A stretch of DNA of 40,064 nt from an uncultured Oscillospiraceae bacterium (GCA_910578255.1 CAJTQM010000017.1:1-40064), one strand, 5' to 3'. Positions 8,389 to 15,534 are shown, numbered from the stretch's first letter. Notes: generated by a model not told the origin, from the sequence alone. A program made the numbers and translations.

Positions 8389-8444
8389 TGACAGGGTGTC
8401 ATATAACCAGCTTTAAATATATTCTAAGGACACATGCAAGTCAA
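8389..8444 (-). promoter_or_regulatory. tetR-RND promoter and candidate operator
   Basis: On the minus strand TTGACT (8444-8439), 17 nt and TATATT (8421-8416) form the promoter. The 13-bp palindrome TGACAGGGTGTCA (8389-8401) lies downstream of the predicted start site, a usual place for a TetR autoregulatory operator. Binding is inferred from position and symmetry only. Confidence 0.65.
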
Positions 8445-8595
8445 TAAACATTTTGTAAACAGAAAAAGAAAGATTGGAAAACAAAAAACCGTCTGCCTTC
8501 AGGGATTAAAAGAGGGGAAAAACAGGATACTTTTTTACAGATTTTACGCAGGTCTGACGATTTTGTGAACTCTTTTTCGAAACGGTTAAAACCCA

Positions 8596-8624
8596 TTGCA
8601 TTTGGAAAGAAAAAAGTCTAGGAT
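8596..8624 (+). promoter_or_regulatory. Promoter of the IseA-like lipoprotein gene
   Basis: TTGCAT (8596-8601), 17-nt spacer, TAGGAT (8619-8624), 34 nt before the GTG start. The rest of the 8445-8595 stretch between divergent promoters is AT-rich and holds no ORF or hairpin that could be supported. Confidence 0.65.
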
Positions 8625-8658
8625 AGAGTATATTTAAAACCGTGAAGGGGGTTTTATT

Positions 8659-9309
8659 GTGAAGGAGTGCATCGCTTTCTTTTCCCTTATGGCGCTGATG
8701 ATCTTCTTTTCCGGATGCGGGAAGACCCATTCTGCCAGCGCGCCGGAGGTGAGCCTTCCGCCGGCCTCTTTGTCCGTGTGGGAAAGGCCGGACATATTGG
8801 AAAAAGGAACGGAAAGCGGTTCTGAGGGTTTGGGCGACCCCGCAGGCCGGTCCGCCGGCGAATTGGTGGGGACGGCACTGGAAATTTACAACTGGTTTGC
8901 CGAGGGCCGTATGCCCTTAGCACAAAGAACACAAATTTTGGTCCATCTGGAAACCGGTGAGGAAGAAACCTTTCAGCTGGTGGACAGCCCTTATTTTTCC
9001 AACTTTGAACAGATGAAAGAATATCTGCGCAATTATTTCTCCGAGGAAATCGTGCAGCGGCTGCTGGATCAGTATCCGGTTTGCAGGGACATCGACGGGG
9101 AGTTGTACATGCTTGTAACCGATGAAAAGCAGGAGGATTTTCTAAAAGAGGTGGCGTTTTCCGTAGAGGAAGAGCGAGAGTCTTTCATACGTCTGTCTGC
9201 CGCGGTCTCGGACGAACAGGATCCTCAAAAGACGAGGCGCTATGAATTCGTTTGCCAAAAAGTCGACGGGAAATGGATTTTTACCACTTTTGCCTGTGAT
9301 TGGCAATGA
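8659..9309 (+). CDS. Lipoprotein, IseA-like (DL-endopeptidase inhibitor family)
   Basis: A 216-residue exported lipoprotein: a hydrophobic N-terminal segment ends in FFSGC, so Cys20 is the likely lipidated residue. A Ser/Pro-rich linker follows to about residue 70. The rest resembles the IseA/YoeB fold: a helix ALEIYNWFAEGRMP, then FEQMKEYLRNYFSEEIVQRLLD, and a paired-sheet end closing with KVDGKWIFTTFACDW. IseA of Bacillus inhibits cell-wall DL-endopeptidases; the assignment here rests on pattern only. The start is GTG 8659 after GAAGGGGG. It has its own promoter and appears separate from nfnA. Confidence 0.65.
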   Translation: MKECIAFFSLMALMIFFSGCGKTHSASAPEVSLPPASLSVWERPDILEKGTESGSEGLGDPAGRSAGELVGTALEIYNWFAEGRMPLAQRTQILVHLETGEEETFQLVDSPYFSNFEQMKEYLRNYFSEEIVQRLLDQYPVCRDIDGELYMLVTDEKQEDFLKEVAFSVEEERESFIRLSAAVSDEQDPQKTRRYEFVCQKVDGKWIFTTFACDWQ

Positions 9310-9316
9310 GAAATGG

Positions 9317-9345
9317 TTGCTCTTGCAGCGTACTCGTGCTATAAT
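9317..9345 (+). promoter_or_regulatory. Promoter of nfnAB
   Basis: TTGCTC (9317-9322), 17 nt, TATAAT (9340-9345) with GTGC upstream of the -10 (extended -10). It starts just 8 bp beyond the lipoprotein stop codon and 75 bp before the nfnA start. Confidence 0.75.
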
Positions 9346-9419
9346 GCTCACCGGATGTATACATTGCTTTCCGGTTGGAAAAGCCGGTTAAAATTTTGGG
9401 GAAAGTGAGGACAGACTGT

Positions 9420-10262
9420 ATGGTAAAGGTGGTAAAAAAGGAAAAACTCAATCAAACGGTTGGCAGGATGGTGCTGGATTCGCCGCTGATTGCGAAAAAG
9501 GCCCAGCCGGGGCAATTCGTGATTGTACGGGCGAAAAAGGACAGCGAACGGATTCCGCTGACCATTGCGGATTACGACCGGGCAAAGGGCACGGTCACCA
9601 TCATCTACCAGATTGTTGGAGCGGGGACGATGGAACTGGACACGGTCGAAGAAGGGGAATCCCTTCAGGATTTGGTCGGACCCTTGGGGAAGGCCAGCGA
9701 GACCGAAGGAATCAAAAAAGCGGCGGTCATCGGCGGAGGAGTGGGCTGTGCCATCGCCTATCCTCTGGCGAAAAAGCTGCATGAAGAAGGCGCGCAGGTT
9801 CACGGGGTCATCGGTTTTCGAAATAAAGAACTGGTGATTTTAGAGAAAGAATTTGCCGCGGCAAGCGACCGGCTTCGGGTGATGACCGACGACGGCAGCT
9901 ATGGTGAAAAAGGATTGGTCACCCAGGCCTTGGAGGAACTGATTCAAGAGGGCAACGAATACGACGAGGTCATCGCCATCGGGCCTTTGCCGATGATGAA
10001 ATACGTTTGCCTTTTGACCAAAAAGTATGGAATCAAAACGGTGGTGAGCATGAATCCCATCATGATTGACGGCACGGGAATGTGCGGCGGCTGCCGTTTA
10101 ACAGTGGGCGGACAGACGAAATTCGCCTGTGTAGACGGTCCGGACTTTGACGGGCATCAGGTGGATTTTGATGAGGCGATGCACCGTGGTTCCATGTACA
10201 AAGAGTTTGAGGCGCACGCGCGGGACGAGGCGTGCCGCCTGTTTCAAAAGGAGGTGCGGTAA
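9420..10262 (+). CDS. nfnA: NADH-dependent ferredoxin:NADP oxidoreductase, small subunit
   Basis: A 280-residue flavoprotein of the sulfide/dihydroorotate-dehydrogenase electron-transfer type. The FAD domain carries ERIPLTIADY (the RxPxT-like motif), the NAD domain IGGGVGCAIAYPLAKKL, and the [2Fe-2S] site Cys222, Cys225 and Cys237 (MCGGC and KFAC). With NfnB it forms the soluble complex that couples NADH and reduced ferredoxin to NADP reduction by flavin bifurcation. ATG 9420 with GTGAGG upstream was preferred over an in-frame TTG at 9375. The next gene starts 1 bp after its stop. A SudB-type sulfide dehydrogenase is nearly indistinguishable by sequence. Confidence 0.88.
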   Translation: MVKVVKKEKLNQTVGRMVLDSPLIAKKAQPGQFVIVRAKKDSERIPLTIADYDRAKGTVTIIYQIVGAGTMELDTVEEGESLQDLVGPLGKASETEGIKKAAVIGGGVGCAIAYPLAKKLHEEGAQVHGVIGFRNKELVILEKEFAAASDRLRVMTDDGSYGEKGLVTQALEELIQEGNEYDEVIAIGPLPMMKYVCLLTKKYGIKTVVSMNPIMIDGTGMCGGCRLTVGGQTKFACVDGPDFDGHQVDFDEAMHRGSMYKEFEAHARDEACRLFQKEVR

Positions 10263-10263
10263 A

Positions 10264-11661
10264 ATGGCGAATATGGACCCTCGAAAAAGTCCGATGCCGG
10301 TCCAGGACCCTTACGCGAGAATCTGCAATTTTGACGAGGTGGCGCTGGGATACACCTACGAAACGGCGGTACAGGAGGCAAAACGCTGCTTAAACTGCAA
10401 AAACAAGCCCTGTGTAAGCGGCTGCCCGGTAGAAATTGATATCCCGGCGTTTTTGGCAAAGGTCGCCGAGGAAAAGCCGGAGGAAGCCTATGAGATTTTA
10501 AGCCGTTCCACCAGCCTGCCAGCGGTTTGCGGACGGGTTTGCCCGCAGGAGAGCCAGTGCGAGGGAAAATGCGTGCGGGGCATCAAGGGCGAGCCGGTGG
10601 GAATCGGCCGTCTGGAGCGTTTTGTGGCCGACTGGCACCGAGAACACGGAGAAGACAAGACGCTCAAGCCTCAGAGCAATGGACATAAGGTGGCGGTGGT
10701 CGGCGCCGGTCCGTCGGGCCTGACAGCGGCGGGGGATTTGGCAAAGCTGGGATATCAGGTGACGGTTTTCGAGGCGCTGCACCTGGCCGGCGGCGTTTTG
10801 GTATATGGTATCCCGGAATTTCGTCTGCCAAAGGCGATTGTACAGCACGAAATCGACAGCCTGAAAAATTTGGGCGTCGAGATTCAGACCGATATGGTCA
10901 TTGGAAAGGTGCTGACCGTTGACGAACTGTTCGAGATGGGGTACGAGGCGGTGTTTATCGGCTCCGGCGCGGGACTGCCCCGGTTTATGAACATCCCGGG
11001 CGAAAGCCTAAACGGCGTGTACTCGGCCAACGAGTTTTTAACCCGGATCAATTTGATGAAGGCCTTTTTGCCGGACAGCAAAACGCCGGTGCAGCGGGCG
11101 AAAGCGGTGGCGGTGGTCGGCGGCGGCAATGTCGCCATGGACGCGGCCAGATGCGCCAAGCGCATGGGCGCTGAGAAGGTATACATCGTGTACCGCCGGG
11201 GCATGGCGGAACTGCCGGCCAGAAAGGAAGAAGTTGAGCACGCCGAGGAGGAGCAGATCATCTTTAAAACTCTCTGCAATCCAGTGGAGATACTCGACGA
11301 CGGCAGCGGCCGGGTCGGCGGCATCCGCTGCGTGGAGATGGAATTGGGCGAACCGGACGAAAGCGGCCGTCGCCGTCCCATTGAGAAAAAGGGCAGCGAA
11401 TTCCAGCTGGCGGTAGACAGCGTCATCATGGCCATCGGAACCAGCCCCAACCCCCTGATTCGGTCCACGACGCCGGGACTGGAGGCAAACCGTCACGGCT
11501 GTCTGATCACCCAAGACGAAAGCGGGCAGACCAGCCGGGAAAATGTTTGGGCCGGCGGCGACGCGGTCACCGGGGCGGCTACGGTCATTCTGGCCATGGG
11601 CGCCGGAAAGCAGGCGGCACGGGCGATGGATGAGGCCATCCAAAAGCGGTCGAGCAAATAA
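10264..11661 (+). CDS. nfnB: NADH-dependent ferredoxin:NADP oxidoreductase, large subunit
   Basis: A 465-residue protein of the glutamate-synthase-small-subunit/NfnB family, in the length range of NfnB. Two [4Fe-4S] sites are indicated at the N-terminus by CLNCKNKPCVSGCP and CGRVCPQESQCEGKC. The FAD Rossmann motif is VAVVGAGPSGLTAAGDLA and the NADP motif VAVVGGGNVAMDAARCA, followed by YRRGMAELPAR; the C-terminal FAD clamp is NVWAGGDAVTGAATV. The upstream nfnA identifies it as NfnB rather than GltD. The ribosome binding site GGAGGTG lies inside the last codons of nfnA, so translation is coupled. A terminator follows at 11676-11712. Confidence 0.9.
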   Translation: MANMDPRKSPMPVQDPYARICNFDEVALGYTYETAVQEAKRCLNCKNKPCVSGCPVEIDIPAFLAKVAEEKPEEAYEILSRSTSLPAVCGRVCPQESQCEGKCVRGIKGEPVGIGRLERFVADWHREHGEDKTLKPQSNGHKVAVVGAGPSGLTAAGDLAKLGYQVTVFEALHLAGGVLVYGIPEFRLPKAIVQHEIDSLKNLGVEIQTDMVIGKVLTVDELFEMGYEAVFIGSGAGLPRFMNIPGESLNGVYSANEFLTRINLMKAFLPDSKTPVQRAKAVAVVGGGNVAMDAARCAKRMGAEKVYIVYRRGMAELPARKEEVEHAEEEQIIFKTLCNPVEILDDGSGRVGGIRCVEMELGEPDESGRRRPIEKKGSEFQLAVDSVIMAIGTSPNPLIRSTTPGLEANRHGCLITQDESGQTSRENVWAGGDAVTGAATVILAMGAGKQAARAMDEAIQKRSSK

Positions 11662-11675
11662 AATCGGATAGAGGA

Positions 11676-11712
11676 AAAAATCCCCTGGACACGAGTGGCC
11701 CAGGGGATTTTT
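11676..11712. terminator. Terminator after nfnB
   Basis: AAAAATCCCCTGG pairs with CCAGGGGATTTTT around a loop of about 11 nt. It has T-tracts in both directions and also faces the convergent isomerase gene. Confidence 0.88.
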
Positions 11713-11738
11713 GTATCGGCTTTAACCGTGTGAAGCGA

Positions 11739-12527
11739 TTATCGGTCTGCGGAAAGATAGCCGGCTTTTTTTAAAAAATCCACCGATTCCTCTAGATAGT
11801 CTGCGCTACACTCAACCGCCCAAATCGCGTTGGGGCAAACCCTCTCTGCGAGGGAAAGGACGTCATTTATGGGGATTGTTCCGTCGGCAAGCCCCAGATG
11901 CTCGTCGCTGTTATAACCTCTGACAGGCTGTTTGCCGTGGTTGTTGTGCAGGTGAAAATAGTGGATGCGCTCTCCAAAAGAGCGGATCCACTCCTGTACG
12001 GAAGCGGCGGAATTGGCGTGGGCGTGTCCAATGTCCAGACAGGCTTTTAGCCTGGGATCACCCACCGCGTCGATTTCCATTTGGATGATTTCGCCATCCT
12101 CCTCAAACTGGTTTTCAATGCAGACGGTGATGGCATCGTCCTTATCCTGAAAAAAGGTCTGCCAAAAATCCACTGCCCTGTGGACCCATCCGGCGGGGAA
12201 GGAGGTTCCGGGAATGTACCCGTTATGGACGACCAGTTCGGTGCAGCCAAGCCTTTGTGCCATCCGGTACGCGTACTGAAACATCTCCATGGTTTCCCGG
12301 CGGATTCCGCGCATTTTTGTCCCCAGATTCAGGTCCCAAAAGGGGGCGTGCAGAGATCTGCGACCGGGAATATCCGTAAGAAGCTTTTGGTATTGCTGTA
12401 CAAGTTGGTCAAGATTTTTAAGATACGGGTCGTGAAAGGCCTGTATTTCTATGCCCAAATGGTTTTGGACGCACAACTCTGCGACCGATTCCAATTGGGA
12501 ATCATCGCATAAACGGATTTCGCGCAT
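11739..12527 (-). CDS. Sugar phosphate isomerase/epimerase family TIM-barrel protein
   Basis: A 262-residue AP-endonuclease-2-like TIM barrel. Metal-site features are recognisable: HAPFWDL on an early strand, ELVVHNGY, the Glu of VCIENQFEE, CLDIGHAHAN, YFHLHNNHGK and AVECSADY at the end. The fold covers xylose-isomerase-like epimerases, inosose dehydratase-like enzymes and endonuclease IV; the specific substrate is unknown. ATG 12527 was chosen, with AAAGGA 9 nt upstream; the frame continues upstream without a better site. It stands alone between nfnB (convergent) and tRNA-Leu. Confidence 0.78.
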   Translation of the reverse strand: MREIRLCDDSQLESVAELCVQNHLGIEIQAFHDPYLKNLDQLVQQYQKLLTDIPGRRSLHAPFWDLNLGTKMRGIRRETMEMFQYAYRMAQRLGCTELVVHNGYIPGTSFPAGWVHRAVDFWQTFFQDKDDAITVCIENQFEEDGEIIQMEIDAVGDPRLKACLDIGHAHANSAASVQEWIRSFGERIHYFHLHNNHGKQPVRGYNSDEHLGLADGTIPINDVLSLAERVCPNAIWAVECSADYLEESVDFLKKAGYLSADR

Positions 12528-12718
12528 ACTCCATCGTCCTTTCAAAAAGCGGTTGTGCCAAAAATAAAAAACATGGGGATAAATCACTTTGTCCCATAGT
12601 GTGTAATCGTGAAAAACGATAGATATCGGTATCAATGCGCCTTAAAGCCAAAAATGCAAACGCTATGCTGGTTTGTATTTTTGGAAAGGAGGAATAGCAG
12701 AATGAGCGCGATCCGGCT

Positions 12719-12760
12719 AAAAAAACATCGGAGCAAGCGATATATCGCTTGCTCCGATGT
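12719..12760 (-). terminator. Terminator of tRNA-Leu
   Basis: Positions 12725-12760 are a perfect 36-bp palindrome (an 18-bp arm on each side) followed on the minus strand by a run of T (12725-12719). Its first base is the last base of the encoded CCA, so the stem abuts the mature tRNA end. Confidence 0.88.
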
Positions 12761-12847
12761 GGTGCCGCTGACCGGGATCGAACCGGTACGGTTTATTCAA
12801 CCGAGGGATTTTAAGTCCCTTGCGTCTGCCAATTCCGCCACAGCGGC
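12760..12847 (-). tRNA. tRNA-Leu (anticodon UAA)
   Basis: The minus strand folds into a class II tRNA. The acceptor stem GCCGCTG/CAGCGGC is followed by discriminator A and encoded CCA (12762-12760). The D arm contains GAATTGGCAGAC. The anticodon stem GGGA/TCCC holds loop CTTAAAA with anticodon TAA (reading UUA and, by wobble, UUG). A long variable arm (CGGTTGAATAAACCG region) and the T loop GGTTCGATCCC complete it. The long variable arm and anticodon fix the identity as Leu. A consensus promoter (12869-12897) and a strong terminator show it is transcribed alone. Confidence 0.97.
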
Positions 12848-12868
12848 ACAGGCGGAAAATCCTTTTCT

Positions 12869-12897
12869 ATTTTAGTATATTCCACCTGGATTGTCAA
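12869..12897 (-). promoter_or_regulatory. Promoter of tRNA-Leu
   Basis: On the minus strand TTGACA (12897-12892), 17 nt, TAAAAT (12874-12869), 22 bp upstream of the tRNA 5' end. The perfect -35 suits a strong stable-RNA promoter. Confidence 0.8.
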
Positions 12898-12930
12898 GGC
12901 GCTGGGAAAACCAAACAAAGAAAAATTGGG

Positions 12931-13401
12931 TTATTTTTCATAAAAAACCAGGGTCAGCCGGTCGTTGACCTTTTCCAAAGCGCCGGTGGCGCGGTATCCC
13001 ATTTTTTCGTACAAATAGCAGTTTTTTTCTTCCTGCAAAAGGGTGGACAAGGACCAATCCCTTTGGCCGTGCAGTTTTTCACAAAGGCGGATAGCCTGCT
13101 GGGCAAATCCCCGGTTCTCGTAATCCGGAAGGATAAACAAAGGGGCGATCCGCTTTTTTTCTCCGGGCGTTTTGGGGTCCACCACGCGGATGGCGCCGGC
13201 CTTTTCACCGTTTTCTAGGCAGATAAAATAATAGTAGGTGCTTTCCTGCTCCAGGCGCGCCTGGACCTTTTCTAACGGCTCGCTTGCGGGATTGGTCGCA
13301 AAATCCTGATACCGGTCCAGCAGCTTTTGAAAGGCCTTGATCTGCATGCGCCAGATGGTCTCGGCGTCTTTTAATCCGGCGCGTTCCAGATGAATTTCCA
13401 C
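12931..13401 (-). CDS. GNAT family N-acetyltransferase (third gene of the aro operon)
   Basis: A 156-residue GNAT. The acetyl-CoA signature is modified but visible as LPDYENRGFAQQAIRLCEKLH around residue 92, with a final motif CYLYEKMGYRATG. The substrate is unknown. It follows tyrA by about 28 bp on the same strand with no terminator between, so it is probably co-transcribed with aroF-tyrA and falls under the same leader control. Two GTG codons compete as start: 13407 is only 3 nt from AGGAGG, whereas 13401 lies 9 nt away and was chosen. Confidence 0.8.
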   Translation of the reverse strand: MEIHLERAGLKDAETIWRMQIKAFQKLLDRYQDFATNPASEPLEKVQARLEQESTYYYFICLENGEKAGAIRVVDPKTPGEKKRIAPLFILPDYENRGFAQQAIRLCEKLHGQRDWSLSTLLQEEKNCYLYEKMGYRATGALEKVNDRLTLVFYEK

Positions 13402-13429
13402 CGCCACCCGCCTCCTTTCCCGGGGGATG

Positions 13430-14260
13430 CTACCCCACGATTTCTTTTCGCTGACGGCCCTCCTTCAGCAAAAGACGCATGGTCTCCCGGTCGTTTTGAC
13501 GAAGGGCTTCGGCGTATTGCTCCAGCCGCTGGACCAGCCCCTCGATTTCCTCTAAAAGCGCCGGACGGTTGTCGAAGAAAAGTTCGGTCCACATGTTTTC
13601 GTTAAGCCGCGCCACCCGGGTCATATCCTTAAAGCTGCCGGCGGAAAAGCCCGCGTGATCCAGTGCCGCCGGGCTTTTTACATAAGCGCTGGACAAAACG
13701 TGGGCCAGCTGGGAGGTCAAAGCGATCATTCGGTCATGTTCTTTGGGGGTGGACAGCTGGATCCGGCCAAAGCCCAATTCCCGGCAAAAGGCGGATAAAA
13801 ACTCCACCGCTGCCGGATCGGTTTTTTCCGGCGGCGTCAGCACCATGGACGCACCGGAGAAAAGGTCGGCTTTGGAATAGGCAAAGCCGGACCGCTCGAT
13901 TCCCGCCATAGGGTGGCCGCCGATGAAGGTAAAGCCCTGTTTTTCCGCGGCGGCCTGGCAAGGGGAACAGACTACCTCTTTTACGCCGCAGCAGTCGGCG
14001 ACGATTGTGGAAGCGCCAAAATCGGCCTGGTGGGCGAGAATATAGTCCACCGCCGCCTGCGGATACAGCGCGACCAGCACGATTTGGCAGTCTTTAAGCG
14101 CCGGAGAGTCCAGCGCGCCGTCGATGGCGCCGCAGGCCAGCGCGTCTTCCATGATGCCGCCGTCCCGGTCAAAGCCCAGGACCGTATGGCCGGTTCGCTC
14201 TTTGGCCGCTTTGGCCAGCGAGCCGCCGATCAGCCCCAGACCGACAATTCCAATTTGCAT
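13430..14260 (-). CDS. tyrA: Prephenate dehydrogenase
   Basis: A 276-residue TyrA-type dehydrogenase that oxidatively decarboxylates prephenate to 4-hydroxyphenylpyruvate, the tyrosine branch step. The NAD Rossmann motif GLGLIGGSLAKAA is at residues 7-19; the substrate-site motif GGHPMAGIERSGF follows in the middle and the helical C-terminal dimer domain has EHDRMIALTSQLAHV. At 276 residues it lacks room for the C-terminal ACT domain found in longer Firmicutes TyrA, so allosteric tyrosine inhibition may be weak or absent (inference). A strong AAGGAGG precedes ATG 14260. It starts 20 bp after the DAHP synthase stop and shares its transcript. Confidence 0.92.
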   Translation of the reverse strand: MQIGIVGLGLIGGSLAKAAKERTGHTVLGFDRDGGIMEDALACGAIDGALDSPALKDCQIVLVALYPQAAVDYILAHQADFGASTIVADCCGVKEVVCSPCQAAAEKQGFTFIGGHPMAGIERSGFAYSKADLFSGASMVLTPPEKTDPAAVEFLSAFCRELGFGRIQLSTPKEHDRMIALTSQLAHVLSSAYVKSPAALDHAGFSAGSFKDMTRVARLNENMWTELFFDNRPALLEEIEGLVQRLEQYAEALRQNDRETMRLLLKEGRQRKEIVG

Positions 14261-14280
14261 GGCCTTTTCCTCCTTTTTGG

Positions 14281-15285
14281 CTACCGGCAGGCAAAGGGAA
14301 GCACCGCCTGTACCGCCTGCATGGTGTCGTCAAACTGGGCGGGAGTCAACGATTGCTGTCCGTCGCACAGGGCGTTGGCAGGGTCGTTGTGCACCTCGAT
14401 CATCAGACCGTCCGCGCCGGCTGCTGCCGCGGCAACCGCCATGGGCTTGACCATCGAAGCGTATCCGGTGGCATGACTGGGGTCGATGACAATCGGCAGA
14501 TGGGTCATGGCCCGCAGCGCGGGAATAGCGGAAAGATCCAGGGTGTTGCGGGTGGCGGTTTCAAAGGTGCGGATTCCCCGCTCGCAGAGAATTACCTGCT
14601 GGTTGCCGCCGGCCATAATATACTCGGCGCTCATCAAAAGTTCCTGCAAAGTGCTGGAAAGGCCGCGCTTTAATAAAATCGGCTTGTGCAGGCGCCCCAA
14701 CTCCTTGAGCATTTCAAAATTCTGCATATTCCGCGCGCCCACCTGGATGACGTCTACCTCGTCAAAAAGGTACAGCTGGGAAAGGTCCATGATTTCGGTG
14801 ACAATCGGCAGGCCGGTTTCTTTTTTGGCCTCCAGCAAAAGCTTGATGCCGTCGCCCCGAAGGCCCTGGAAGGCATAGGGGGAGGTACGGGGTTTAAACG
14901 CGCCGCCCCGCAGCATCGCCGCGCCGGATTTTTTCACGTCTGCCGCCACGGAACAAAGCTGCTCGCGGGATTCTACCGAGCAGGGTCCGGCGATTACCGC
15001 AAAATGCCCGCCGCCGATTTTTGCGCCGCCTACCTCGATCACCGTATCCTCCGGATGGAATTTCCGGTTGGCGTTTTTATAAGGCTCCTGAATCCGTTTT
15101 ACGGTTTCGATAATGTCCATCGCGCTGAGCATGTCGATATCCACAGCGGAGGTGTCGCCCACCAGACCGAGCAGCATGGAACTTTGCCCCTGGGATTGAT
15201 GGATGTCCAGTCCCATGCCGCGCAGGCGCTTCATCAGTTCCTCTAACTTTTTTCCGTCGGGATTTTGCTTGAGTACGATTACCAT
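14281..15285 (-). CDS. aroF: 3-deoxy-7-phosphoheptulonate (DAHP) synthase, type I-beta
   Basis: A 334-residue DAHP synthase, which condenses phosphoenolpyruvate and erythrose 4-phosphate as the first step of the shikimate pathway. Residues 1-70 form a ferredoxin-like regulatory domain as in the Thermotoga enzyme, where Tyr and Phe inhibit. The barrel carries AGPCSVESREQ, GGAFKPRTSPYAFQG, QVGARNMQNFE, LLKRGLSST and VIDPSHATG, containing the metal and phosphate ligands. GAGGAG precedes ATG 15285. It is the first structural gene of the operon and lies directly behind a terminator (15320-15351) and a Tyr-rich leader ORF. The symbol is used by family; aroF, aroG and aroA naming differs between species. 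Confidence 0.93.
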   Translation of the reverse strand: MVIVLKQNPDGKKLEELMKRLRGMGLDIHQSQGQSSMLLGLVGDTSAVDIDMLSAMDIIETVKRIQEPYKNANRKFHPEDTVIEVGGAKIGGGHFAVIAGPCSVESREQLCSVAADVKKSGAAMLRGGAFKPRTSPYAFQGLRGDGIKLLLEAKKETGLPIVTEIMDLSQLYLFDEVDVIQVGARNMQNFEMLKELGRLHKPILLKRGLSSTLQELLMSAEYIMAGGNQQVILCERGIRTFETATRNTLDLSAIPALRAMTHLPIVIDPSHATGYASMVKPMAVAAAAAGADGLMIEVHNDPANALCDGQQSLTPAQFDDTMQAVQAVLPFACR

Positions 15286-15319
15286 AATGCTTCTCCTCGT
15301 TTCTGATTTTTCTGCAAAC

Positions 15320-15351
15320 AAAAAGTCCCGCAGCTGCTTTTGCCGCGGGAC
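15320..15351 (-). terminator. Attenuator terminator of the aromatic operon
   Basis: On the minus strand GTCCCGC (15351-15345) pairs with GCGGGAC (15331-15325), with inner GC/GC pairs around AAAA, and TTTTT (15324-15320) follows. It lies after a promoter and leader ORF but 35 nt before the DAHP synthase start, so it can only act as a premature terminator (attenuator). Confidence 0.88.
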
Positions 15352-15387
15352 CGTGTTTTGCGTTTTTCCAAAAAGCGCTACAGCGGG
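15327..15387 (-). promoter_or_regulatory. Predicted antiterminator of the aromatic operon
   Basis: The RNA segment CCCGCUGUAGCGCUUUUUG (15387-15369), which includes the leader stop codon UAG, can pair with CAAAAGCAGCUGCGGG (15342-15327). The pairs are CCCGC/GCGGG, AGC/GCU, GC/GC and UUUUG/CAAAA with small bulges. This captures the 3' arm of the terminator, so the two structures exclude each other. Complementarity is seen directly; folding energies were not computed. Confidence 0.7.
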
Positions 15388-15476
15388 TTTCGTTTGGCAG
15401 CAACAGCAAATAAGACCTTGTCGTACGAATACGCAAAGCCGTAATAATATGCCGCTGTCACAAGAAAACGGGCCAT
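15378..15476 (-). CDS. Tyr-rich leader peptide of the aroF-tyrA operon
   Basis: A 32-codon ORF beginning at ATG 15476, 8 nt after AAAGGAAG, and ending with TAG at 15380-15378. Codons 10-18 encode YYYGFAYSY: five Tyr codons (TAT, TAT, TAC, TAT, TAC) and one Phe codon in nine positions. It lies between the operon promoter (15506-15534) and an intrinsic terminator ahead of the DAHP synthase gene. That is the layout of a ribosome-mediated attenuation leader. Low charged tRNA-Tyr would stall the ribosome at codons 10-18 and leave the antiterminator segment free; with enough Tyr the ribosome reaches the stop codon inside that segment and masks it, so the terminator forms. The peptide itself probably has no function. 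Confidence 0.85.
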   Translation of the reverse strand: MARFLVTAAYYYGFAYSYDKVLFAVAAKRNPL

Positions 15477-15505
15477 AACGATTCTTCCTTTCTGGATTTG
15501 GTTAG

Positions 15506-15534
15506 AGTATAGCACAGGAAAGCGCAAAAGTAAA
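15506..15534 (-). promoter_or_regulatory. Promoter of the aromatic amino acid operon
   Basis: On the minus strand TTTACT (15534-15529), 17 nt, TATACT (15511-15506), with TGTGC ahead of the -10 as an extended element. The expected start lies about 22 nt before the leader ATG. Confidence 0.7.

Noticed and set aside
12702..12875. Small ORF with a perfect AAAGGAGG site running through the tRNA terminator and tRNA-Leu
   Set aside because: Its sequence is the translated complement of a tRNA gene, a well-known false ORF; no promoter or protein pattern supports it.
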